Of a DNA stretch of 5,347 nt, positions 1 through 5,347 are shown piece by piece. A program made the position numbers and the translations under genes. Below the pieces are notes generated by a model, which was not told where the DNA came from, did no database searches, and saw only the letters and a program-made list of their open reading frames with translations. Within the stretch, counting starts at the first letter, position 1, and each line of letters begins with the position of its first letter. Origin of the DNA: Deltaproteobacteria bacterium. Lineage in GTDB: Bacteria > Desulfobacterota > Desulfobacteria > Desulfobacterales > JAFDCJ01. The stretch is taken from the NCBI GenBank assembly GCA_024277475.1, contig JAJRVC010000057.1, positions 1 through 5,347 on the forward strand, written 5' to 3'.

Positions 1-541
1 CAAAAGCGATGGGGTGCAGATGAATATTTATAAAGGGTGAACTTGGGTCCACCCCAAGGATAGTCTGGGAACATAAATTTAAAATGAAAGAACTGCCAAA
101 ATTGATTCCACCCATAGCAACCGAAGGTGTCACTCGCGATAGATACAACCCTAAAGCCAACATGGGCAAGGCCACCATGAATCCGGCAATGGGGCCTGCG
201 GCCCCTATCTCCATCAATACCCTGCGGTTGGGTATCCGCTGTTTGATCTGAATGAAGGCCCCGAAAGTCCCCGCTATGAATATGGGAGGTGCGGGAATAA
301 AGTATGGAAGTGTTGATTGAACACCATTTTTCTTACTTGCCCAATAATGTCCAAACTCGTGGGCTCCTAAAATAAGCATCAAGCTTAGCGAGAATAAAAG
401 ACCTCCGGCAAGATAAGTCGTAATTAACGTAGCAATCAGCAGACTAAAAAATAACCACCAGCTTTTTTTTACAGGAATTTCCGAGTCATCAGCAGGAAAA
501 GATAATTCAGGAAAGGCATCATTGGGCTTGTTCTGATCCAC
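1..541 (-). CDS. Site-2 protease-like M50 zinc metalloprotease, N-terminal 180 codons (3' end outside window)
   Basis: This is the N-terminal part of a multi-pass membrane zinc protease of the S2P/M50 family, which cleaves substrates within or near the membrane. The zinc motif HEFGH is at residues 61-65, preceded by hydrophobic stretches at about 28-60. The family's Pro/Gly-rich segment (IPAPPIFIAGTFGAF) is at 82-96, a further hydrophobic segment follows at about 112-134, and the visible part ends in LHPIAF. In relatives that sequence leads into a W-containing helix and then the second zinc-ligand motif (NxxPxxxLDGGH), so that aspartate is expected just past the window edge. The reading frame opens at the proA stop codon. 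GTG at 541 is the best start because the first in-frame ATG lies at residue 55, next to the active site. No Shine-Dalgarno sequence is visible, so translation may be coupled to proA, whose stop is 9 bases upstream in the same frame. The family call is firm; the substrate is unknown. Confidence 0.88.
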   Translation of the reverse strand, partial: MDQNKPNDAFPELSFPADDSEIPVKKSWWLFFSLLIATLITTYLAGGLLFSLSLMLILGAHEFGHYWASKKNGVQSTLPYFIPAPPIFIAGTFGAFIQIKQRIPNRRVLMEIGAAGPIAGFMVALPMLALGLYLSRVTPSVAMGGINFGSSFILNLCSQTILGVDPSSPFINIHLHPIAF

Positions 542-550
542 GTTTTGCAG

Positions 551-1837
551 TCAGAGAGGTTTATGGGTGAACGAACGTGCGTTTTCTCCCGAATAATCGC
601 TGACTATTTGACCCTTGCCATAAACCCTGTACTTGTAGATGACCAGGCCCTCCAGCCCAACCGGCCCCCTGGCATGGGTTTTATTGGTACTGATGCCAAT
701 TTCGGCACCCAGTCCATATCGAAAACCATCGGCAAACCGGGTGGAAGCATTGCACATCACACTGGCAGAGTTCACCCCATTCATAAATGCCTCGGCTGTT
801 TCAGCATTTTCAGTGATGATGGTATCTGTGTGGCCTGAGCCATGCTTATTGATAAAGCTGATCGCTTCTTCCAGATCGCCAACAATTTTGATGGCTAATT
901 TCAGGTCATTGTATTCTTCATCCCACTCGTTGGCTGATACAGGTGATATCGTCTCCACAACATGGCATGTCTTAACACATCCCAATAGCGTGACCCCTTT
1001 TTCCTGGAACTTTTCAACCAGTTGCGGAATAATTTCAGAAGCAACCTCAATGTGAACGAGAAGGTTTTCCATCGCATTGCATGCCGCCGGGTATTGCAAT
1101 TTGGAATCCAGCGCAATACGCAAGGCTTTGTCTAAATCCGCTTCCTTATCGATATAGTTGTGACAAATTCCCTCAGAGTGCCCCAGAACGGGTATCCGGG
1201 TATTTTCCTGGATATATTTCACAAAATCGTTGCTGCCCCGTGGAACGATGAGGTTAATATATTTTTCCTCTTTCAGCATATCGGCAACTTCCGACCGGGT
1301 TTCGATCATTTGCACCGCAGCCTCCGGAACTCCGGTCACTTTTTTGATGGCATCGGTCAGCAAACCCACGATTACTTTATTGGAGTTTTGCGCCTCGCGC
1401 CCGCCCTTCAAAATTACAGCATTGCCCGATTTCAGGCAGAGAGACGAAATTTGTGGAACGGCATCGGGACGTGACTCAAAAATAGCTCCGATAACGCCTA
1501 TCGGACAACTCACCCGATACACCGTCAATCCCTCATCCATTTCCATAGCACTTTGACGAACCCCGGCAGGGTCGGGCAAAGCCACAACACTGCGAATTCC
1601 TTGAGCCATGCCGCGGACTTTATTTTCATTTAAAGTCAGGCGCGCGATGAGGGGCTTGGCAATGGCCTCTTCTTTGGCATACTGCAAATCCTTTTCATTG
1701 GCCGAAAGAATTTCAGCACAATTCGACTCCAGCGCATTCGCCATTTCTTTGAGTGCGTTATTTTTTATGGCTGTTGAGAGGTGTGCAAGAACCAGTGCCG
1801 CAGAATTAGCCTTTTTTGCAATTTCAGATACTGTCAT
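551..1837 (-). CDS. proA: Gamma-glutamyl phosphate reductase (glutamate-5-semialdehyde dehydrogenase)
   Basis: ProA is the cytoplasmic NADPH-dependent enzyme that reduces L-glutamyl 5-phosphate to L-glutamate 5-semialdehyde, the second step of proline synthesis. The protein has 428 residues, close to the usual 415-420, and looks intact. Visible family blocks are GVIGAIFESRPDAVPQI at 114-130, the cofactor-side LKSGNAVILKGGREAQNSN at 135-153, GHSEGICHNYID at 219-230, and the catalytic cysteine in QYPAACNAMENLLVH, Cys253. HGSGHTDTIIT is at 332-342 and the C-terminal signature SASVMCNASTRFADGFRYG at 357-375 is followed by GLEGLVIYKYRVYGKGQIV. The start at 1837 gives the usual N-terminus (MTVSEIAKKA) and has only a weak GGA Shine-Dalgarno six bases upstream. 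proB, its usual partner, is not adjacent: the LRR gene lies upstream and the M50 protease downstream. It probably begins a transcription unit read from the promoter at about 1880-1888. Confidence 0.97.
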   Translation of the reverse strand: MTVSEIAKKANSAALVLAHLSTAIKNNALKEMANALESNCAEILSANEKDLQYAKEEAIAKPLIARLTLNENKVRGMAQGIRSVVALPDPAGVRQSAMEMDEGLTVYRVSCPIGVIGAIFESRPDAVPQISSLCLKSGNAVILKGGREAQNSNKVIVGLLTDAIKKVTGVPEAAVQMIETRSEVADMLKEEKYINLIVPRGSNDFVKYIQENTRIPVLGHSEGICHNYIDKEADLDKALRIALDSKLQYPAACNAMENLLVHIEVASEIIPQLVEKFQEKGVTLLGCVKTCHVVETISPVSANEWDEEYNDLKLAIKIVGDLEEAISFINKHGSGHTDTIITENAETAEAFMNGVNSASVMCNASTRFADGFRYGLGAEIGISTNKTHARGPVGLEGLVIYKYRVYGKGQIVSDYSGENARSFTHKPL

Positions 1838-1838
1838 A

Positions 1839-1853
1839 TTAATTCCGAATTAA
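1839..1853. promoter_or_regulatory. 15-bp perfect dyad overlapping the proA ribosome-binding region
   Basis: TTAATTC, one central base, then GAATTAA form perfect 7-bp inverted arms. On the coding strand the element ends one base before the proA ATG and contains the only GGA that could serve as its Shine-Dalgarno sequence. As RNA the hairpin would be very weak (all A-U apart from the loop region), so if it is functional it is more likely a protein-binding DNA site. The AT-rich composition makes a chance dyad quite possible, and no known operator family was recognised. Confidence 0.35.
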
Positions 1854-1872
1854 ATTGAGAATAGAACTATCG

Positions 1873-1902
1873 TTCAGAGATTATATCACTGGCGTTTCTG
1901 AA
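1873..1902. repeat. Short inverted repeat flanking the proA -10 element
   Basis: On the minus strand TTCAGA (1902-1897) and its exact reverse complement TCTGAA (1878-1873) lie 18 bases apart and bracket the extended -10 element. The right arm would fall on the predicted transcription start. The placement suits an operator, but 6-bp arms are short enough to arise by chance. Confidence 0.25.
1880..1888 (-). promoter_or_regulatory. Predicted sigma70-type extended -10 promoter for proA
   Basis: Reading the minus strand, TG-A-TATAAT occupies 1888-1880: a perfect TATAAT hexamer with the upstream TG of an extended -10. No good -35 box is present at 16-18 bases spacing (best match about two of six), which is tolerated in extended -10 promoters. 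Transcription would begin near 1874-1872, giving a leader of about 36 bases before the proA ATG. It lies in the only sizeable gap of the window, between the LRR stop and the proA start, and no intrinsic terminator was seen between those genes. Confidence 0.6.
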
Positions 1903-1918
1903 TAATTCATAAAACCAC

Positions 1919-2692
1919 TCATCGGTAAATAACCCGCACTTTTTCCTTGCGATTGACCTTGAAAGCCGCCATCGCAGAAGCCTCACCCAGAAGGTTCGTT
2001 CGCAGATCAAGAACCTGCAATGCCGGAAAGGCTTGCGATTCAATCAAGGGCACGGCCCCCGCATCCGTAATACTATTTTCACCCAGATATAACAATTCAA
2101 GCCTGGGGAAATGTGTGGATTTCGAAAATGCCAATGCACCGCCATCCCCGACTCCATTACGGAACAAGTTCAAAATTTTCAGTTGCACAAAGTTTTTGGA
2201 TTCGGCAATGATGGCCGTTCCAAAAGGGGTAATGAGGTTATCGTTCAGCATCAAAGTTTTCAAACCAGAAAAATTCTTCGAGTTGGCCAAAAACTCCATA
2301 CTGTCATCACTGATTTCATTTTTCCATAACTTGAGGGACTCCAGGTTTTTAAGATAAGGTGATTCGGCAATCACTTTTAATCCGACATCTCCAAGCAGGT
2401 TTCCCCAAAGGTCCAAATGCTTCAGATTAGCCAGATGCGGTGATTTAGCCAGGGCTTTCATTCCTCGGGCTTTTATTCTATTCCCCTGAAGATGCAATGT
2501 GGTGAGAGAAGACAAAGACTCCATTGCCGCCAGTTGCTTTGCTCCCTTGGTACCAATGTGCAATCCAGTGAGGTCAAGGGTTTTGCCATCTTCACTGATT
2601 CTTTTTTCAACCAGAGCAGAAACATCCACCGCCTGCACAGAACTCGCGCAAACAGCCAGCAAAGCAAAAGTTAAAATGGTTTTCTTGAACAT
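1919..2692 (-). CDS. Exported leucine-rich-repeat protein (ribonuclease-inhibitor-like repeats)
   Basis: This 257-residue protein is probably secreted or periplasmic. It begins with a signal peptide: Lys3-Lys4, a hydrophobic core at 5-18, and a likely signal peptidase I site after VQA (residue 21). Cys15 lacks a proper lipobox because Val precedes it. The mature part is nearly all LRRs with an exact 27-residue period: eight units begin at 36, 63, 90, 117, 144, 171, 198 and 225, with the pattern LxxLxLxxNxIxxxGxxxLAxSxxFxx and no indels. The first unit is degenerate (LDLTGLHIG) and the last decays after TNLLG, then ends in VRVIYR. The repeat length and the GxxxL helical half resemble ribonuclease-inhibitor-type LRRs, which usually bind proteins. 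No catalytic domain or membrane anchor is visible. The ATG lies 4 bases after the glycosyltransferase stop with no clear Shine-Dalgarno, which suggests translational coupling. The ligand and function are unknown. Confidence 0.88.
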   Translation of the reverse strand: MFKKTILTFALLAVCASSVQAVDVSALVEKRISEDGKTLDLTGLHIGTKGAKQLAAMESLSSLTTLHLQGNRIKARGMKALAKSPHLANLKHLDLWGNLLGDVGLKVIAESPYLKNLESLKLWKNEISDDSMEFLANSKNFSGLKTLMLNDNLITPFGTAIIAESKNFVQLKILNLFRNGVGDGGALAFSKSTHFPRLELLYLGENSITDAGAVPLIESQAFPALQVLDLRTNLLGEASAMAAFKVNRKEKVRVIYR

Positions 2693-2696
2693 AAAT

Positions 2697-3380
2697 TCAG
2701 GTTAACAAATACTTGAAGATAGTGTAAATAATTTTCGTGCCGGCCTTGAAGGTGCCCGAAACCGTCCCCGTTATCTTGGAAACCCCGATCCGTTCGCGGT
2801 ATTTGACGGGAACTTCCTGAATACGCAACCCATTCTTCACGGCCTTGACCTGCATCTCCACCGTCCAGCCAAAATCGATGTCCTGCATTCCAATAGCCAT
2901 TAACGAGCTATAACGAATGGCCCGGAAAGGCCCAAGGTCGGTAAAAGAATAGTTGAAAAACAGTTTAATGAGAAAAACAGCAAGCCGGTTACCATAACGT
3001 GCTTGCGGCAACAAGGCCATTCGGCTCTCGGGAAGAATCATGCGACTGCCCAGCACAAAATCTGCATCCCCCTTTTCAATCGGTTTTACGAGGTCAACTA
3101 TTTCTTCGGGAAAATCGCTGAAGTCGCCATCGAGAAACACAACAATATCCGGTGAATCCAGCGCATCCATTCCCTTGAGGCAGGCAGAGCCATAACCTCT
3201 TCTTGGCTCTTCTACCACGCGTGCGCCATGTTCGGCGGCTACCCGTGCGGTGTCATCGGTAGAACTGTTATCGACAACAATTATCTCTTGGAGTTTTTCT
3301 TGCGGTAACGCATCAAGGACCAGCCCGATCGAGCTTTCTTCGTTAAACGCGGGAATAATTACAGAAATCCGGGAAGACAT
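2697..3380 (-). CDS. Family 2 glycosyltransferase, DPM1-like
   Basis: This 227-residue GT-A-fold glycosyltransferase probably moves a sugar from a nucleotide-sugar onto a lipid carrier such as polyprenyl phosphate, at the cytoplasmic face of the membrane. The N-terminus ISVIIPAFNEESSIG (5-19) is the nucleotide-binding start of GT2 enzymes. VVDNSSTDDT follows at 35-44 and GYGSACLKGM at 62-71. FLDGDFSDFPEEI at 82-94 carries the metal-binding D-x-D (Asp84, Asp86). DLGPFRAIR at 148-156 and GWTVEMQVKA at 171-180 match the acceptor-side blocks of this group, and VKYRERIGVSKITGT at 192-206 matches its C-terminal part. There is no long C-terminal membrane domain; the last 15 residues are hydrophobic and may touch the membrane. 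It begins 10 bases after trpA, with only a weak GGG upstream, and ends 4 bases before the LRR gene. The family is clear; donor and acceptor cannot be read from the sequence. Confidence 0.9.
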   Translation of the reverse strand: MSSRISVIIPAFNEESSIGLVLDALPQEKLQEIIVVDNSSTDDTARVAAEHGARVVEEPRRGYGSACLKGMDALDSPDIVVFLDGDFSDFPEEIVDLVKPIEKGDADFVLGSRMILPESRMALLPQARYGNRLAVFLIKLFFNYSFTDLGPFRAIRYSSLMAIGMQDIDFGWTVEMQVKAVKNGLRIQEVPVKYRERIGVSKITGTVSGTFKAGTKIIYTIFKYLLT

Positions 3381-3390
3381 GGTGCCCGGG

Positions 3391-4176
3391 TCAAGGGTTG
3401 ATGGCTTTTTGAATGCTCGCTAAAAACTCAGCCAGCTTACGGTCCCGTTCAGCAGGATCGCTATGGGTCTCAATCAGTTTGACAATAGCACTGCCAAGAA
3501 TCACGCCATCGGAAACCTGTGCCGCCTGCCGCGCCTGTTCGGGACCGGAAATTCCAAACCCAACCAGTGCCGGCAGGGAAACAGATTTTTTTATTGCCGT
3601 GACCTTTTCTTCCAGTCCCGCAGAAAGAGATTCTTTGGTTCCTGTGGTACCCGTCAATGAAATATAATATATGAAACCTTTGCTCACTTTTCCTATCTGC
3701 AAAACTCGATCCGGTGTGCTGGTTGGGGCCAGCAGGAAAACCATGTCCAGGCCTTCTGCTATTTCCAGAAACTCTTCAGCCTCTTCCGGCGGCAGATCGG
3801 GAATAATAACGCCATCCACTCCTGCTCTGACGGCATCGGTCACAAACTCTTTTTGACCGTAAACAAACACAGGATTAAAACTGGTCATCAAAATAATGGG
3901 AAGCTCAGAGGTTTTTCTGATATCAGCAACCAACTGTATAATTTTTTTCAGGGTCGTGCCATTTTTCAAAGAACGGTGCGAAGAAGCCTGAATGGTAGGA
4001 CCATCTGCTAGCGGATCAGAAAACGGCACCCCTATTTCTATGATATCCGCACCATTTTTTTCGATGACCGCAAAAATATCTTTCGATGCGGAAAGATCCG
4101 GGTCGCCTGCCGTATAAAACGCAACCAGAGCCTTCTTGCCATTTAATGAAGTCAGACGTTTTTCAATACGGCTCAC
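3391..4176 (-). CDS. trpA: Tryptophan synthase alpha subunit
   Basis: TrpA cleaves indole-3-glycerol phosphate to indole and glyceraldehyde 3-phosphate and passes the indole through a tunnel to TrpB in the cytoplasmic alpha2-beta2 complex. The 261-residue length is normal for this (beta/alpha)8 barrel. The signature [21 protein letters not shown] begins at residue 43 and contains both catalytic acids: Glu47 and Asp58, corresponding to Glu49 and Asp60 of the Salmonella enzyme. The mobile-loop region [13 protein letters not shown] is at 169-181, and the phosphate-binding segments GFGIS (206-210) and [13 protein letters not shown] (224-236) are present. The start is GTG at 4176, which overlaps the trpB stop as GTGA, so the two subunits are probably translationally coupled. 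A G-rich ribosome-binding sequence sits 7 bases upstream inside trpB. The glycosyltransferase follows directly. Confidence 0.97.
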   Translation of the reverse strand: MSRIEKRLTSLNGKKALVAFYTAGDPDLSASKDIFAVIEKNGADIIEIGVPFSDPLADGPTIQASSHRSLKNGTTLKKIIQLVADIRKTSELPIILMTSFNPVFVYGQKEFVTDAVRAGVDGVIIPDLPPEEAEEFLEIAEGLDMVFLLAPTSTPDRVLQIGKVSKGFIYYISLTGTTGTKESLSAGLEEKVTAIKKSVSLPALVGFGISGPEQARQAAQVSDGVILGSAIVKLIETHSDPAERDRKLAEFLASIQKAINP

Positions 4177-5347
4177 AGAGAAACCCCCATCCTGTCCGCC
4201 ACCTGATTGACATCTTTATCGCCGCGACCTGAAAGGCAGACTAGAATAATTTCATCCTTTTTCATTTGCGGTGCCAGTTTTGCCACATGGGCAATGGCAT
4301 GCGCCGATTCCAGTGCAGGAATAATTCCTTCTTTACTGGATAAAAGTTTGAATCCCTCCAACGCTTCCGCATCGGTAATGGTGGCATAGGTAGCGCGACC
4401 CGACTCTTTCAGGTAACTGTGTTCACACCCTACACCCGGGTAATCCAGCCCGGCAGAGATGGAATGCGCCTCGGTCACTTGGCCATCATCATCGTGTAAA
4501 AGGTAACTCATCATTCCGTGAAGCACACCTGCCGATCCCTTGGTGAGCGAGGCACCGTGTTTATCGGTATCGACTCCGAGTCCTGCCGCCTCGACTCCAA
4601 CCAGCTTTACATCTTTGTTTTCCAGAAAGGGATAAAACAAACCCATCGAGTTGCTGCCGCCACCAACACAGGCCACACAGGTATCGGGCAACCGTCCTTC
4701 CAGTTCCATTATTTGCAGTGTCGACTCTTCACCGATTATTTTCTGGAAATCCCGGACGATCATCGGATAAGGATGCGGCCCCACCACCGAGCCGATAATG
4801 TAATGAGTGGTCTCGACAGTGGTGATCCAGTTGCGAATGGCTTCGCTGGTCGCGTCTTTAAGCGTTCGTGTGCCGCTGGTGACAGGAATCACGTTTGCTC
4901 CCAGTAATCGCATTCTAAAAACATTGAGCGACTGCCGCTTCATATCTTCTTCACCCATGAACACATCGCATTCCAATCCGAATAAAGAAGCCGCCGTGGC
5001 GGTAGCTACACCATGTTGACCGGCACCTGTTTCTGCAATCACCCGCTTTTTACCCATTCGCTGGGTCAGCAAGGCACTGCCAATGGTGTTGTTTATTTTA
5101 TGTGCGCCGGTATGAGTGAGGTCTTCCCGTTTCAAATAAATTTTCGCGCCGCACAGATGTTGGGTGAGTCGCTCGGCATAATACAACGCAGTGGGCCGTC
5201 CCACATAATGTTTCAAATAATAATCCAGATCTTCCTTGAACTTCGGGTCTCCTTGCGCCTCTTCATAGAGCGTTTGCAACTCCTGCAATGCCGGCATCAG
5301 AGTTTCGATCACATACTTGCCACCAAATTTTCCATAATGACCGCGAG
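4173..5347 (-). CDS. trpB: Tryptophan synthase beta chain, 5' end cut by the window edge
   Basis: TrpB is the PLP enzyme that condenses indole from TrpA with L-serine to give L-tryptophan. The open frame continues to the window end: upstream of the GTG at 5312 it reads [20 protein letters not shown], the conserved TrpB N-terminus (compare RGxFGxYGGxFVPETLMPAL). The GTG is therefore an internal valine, and only a few N-terminal residues are missing. About 390 residues are visible against the usual 395-400. Counting the first complete codon (Arg) as 1, the PLP lysine is Lys83 in [15 protein letters not shown], and the catalytic glutamate is Glu105 in AETGAGQHG. The cofactor phosphate loop GGGSN is at about 228-232, and SGRGDKD near the C-terminus (372-378) holds the serine that contacts the pyridine nitrogen. 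All key residues are present. The stop overlaps trpA, and the promoter and any upstream trp genes lie outside the window. Confidence 0.97.
   Translation of the reverse strand, partial: RGHYGKFGGKYVIETLMPALQELQTLYEEAQGDPKFKEDLDYYLKHYVGRPTALYYAERLTQHLCGAKIYLKREDLTHTGAHKINNTIGSALLTQRMGKKRVIAETGAGQHGVATATAASLFGLECDVFMGEEDMKRQSLNVFRMRLLGANVIPVTSGTRTLKDATSEAIRNWITTVETTHYIIGSVVGPHPYPMIVRDFQKIIGEESTLQIMELEGRLPDTCVACVGGGSNSMGLFYPFLENKDVKLVGVEAAGLGVDTDKHGASLTKGSAGVLHGMMSYLLHDDDGQVTEAHSISAGLDYPGVGCEHSYLKESGRATYATITDAEALEGFKLLSSKEGIIPALESAHAIAHVAKLAPQMKKDEIILVCLSGRGDKDVNQVADRMGVSL
4184..4188 (-). promoter_or_regulatory. Probable ribosome-binding site of trpA within the trpB 3' end
   Basis: A GGGGG run on the coding strand lies 7 bases before the trpA GTG. 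It is formed by the trpB codons for Met-Gly-Val. Its placement supports GTG at 4176 as the trpA start and the four-base overlap with trpB. The run is G-rich rather than a canonical AGGAGG. Confidence 0.45.

Noticed and set aside
463..470. Run of eight T on the plus strand (eight A on the coding strand), possible terminator tail or slippery site
   Set aside because: It lies inside the M50 coding frame as Val-Lys-Lys-Ser codons, has no GC-rich hairpin next to it, and the frame continues cleanly into the HEFGH motif, so no frameshift is needed.
545..1055. Plus-strand open frames (97 and 138 residues) opposite proA
   Set aside because: They lie wholly antisense to the conserved C-terminal half of proA, have no recognisable motifs, and show no promoter or ribosome-binding site.
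1864..1875. GAAC-GATA-GTTC mini-hairpin at the predicted proA transcription start
   Set aside because: The stem is only four base pairs with no following T-run on the transcribed strand, too weak for a terminator or riboswitch.
1947..2357. Plus-strand 136-residue open frame opposite the LRR gene
   Set aside because: It mirrors the leucine-rich repeat codons on the other strand; it has no domain or start signal and the minus-strand protein is clearly real.
1919..2692. DNA-level tandem repeat of 81 bp in the LRR gene
   Set aside because: The periodicity is at protein level only; the nucleotide units have diverged, so there is no sign of recent duplication.
3659..3676. AT-rich TATAAT-like stretch resembling a plus-strand promoter
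   Set aside because: It encodes the conserved Phe-Ile-Tyr-Tyr-Ile segment of TrpA, and no plus-strand gene lies downstream.
4518..4907. Plus-strand 129-residue open frame opposite trpB
   Set aside because: It is antisense to highly conserved TrpB catalytic sequence and has no family resemblance.

Overview
The window reads almost entirely on the minus strand, so genes are described from high to low coordinate. It holds six protein genes in tight array: trpB (5' end cut off by the window edge), trpA, a family 2 glycosyltransferase, a secreted leucine-rich-repeat (LRR) protein, proA, and the first 180 codons of a site-2-type membrane metalloprotease (M50) that runs off the low-coordinate edge. 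I found no RNA gene, mobile element, CRISPR array or convincing intrinsic terminator. No stretch over 300 bases lacks a gene.

Layout. 5347-2697: trpB and trpA overlap by four bases (GTGA), trpA is followed 10 bases later by the glycosyltransferase, and that gene is followed 4 bases later by the LRR gene (2692-1919). This looks like one transcription unit of at least four genes whose promoter lies outside the window. 1918-1838: an 81-base gap, the only real intergenic space, carrying a perfect extended -10 promoter element and a 15-bp dyad against the proA start. 1837-1: proA and, 9 bases after its stop, the M50 protease, probably a second unit read from the promoter in the gap; read-through from the first unit is also possible because no terminator is visible.

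Function. TrpB and TrpA are the two subunits of tryptophan synthase and catalyse the last steps of tryptophan synthesis. ProA makes glutamate 5-semialdehyde for proline; no proB is present in the window. The glycosyltransferase resembles polyprenyl-phosphate sugar transferases of the DPM1 type, and the LRR protein has an N-terminal export signal. Their position behind trpBA looks like operon packing rather than a shared pathway, although the glycosyltransferase/LRR pair could be an envelope module.

Organism. The genes are clearly bacterial, with moderate GC content and GTG starts at trpA and (inferred) the protease. The exported LRR protein and the operon style suggest a Gram-negative, perhaps of the Nitrospinota or former deltaproteobacterial groups, but that is an impression and not proven by the sequence. 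The content is mostly ordinary housekeeping; the points most worth a second look are the LRR protein with exact 27-residue periodicity and the regulatory-looking proA leader.
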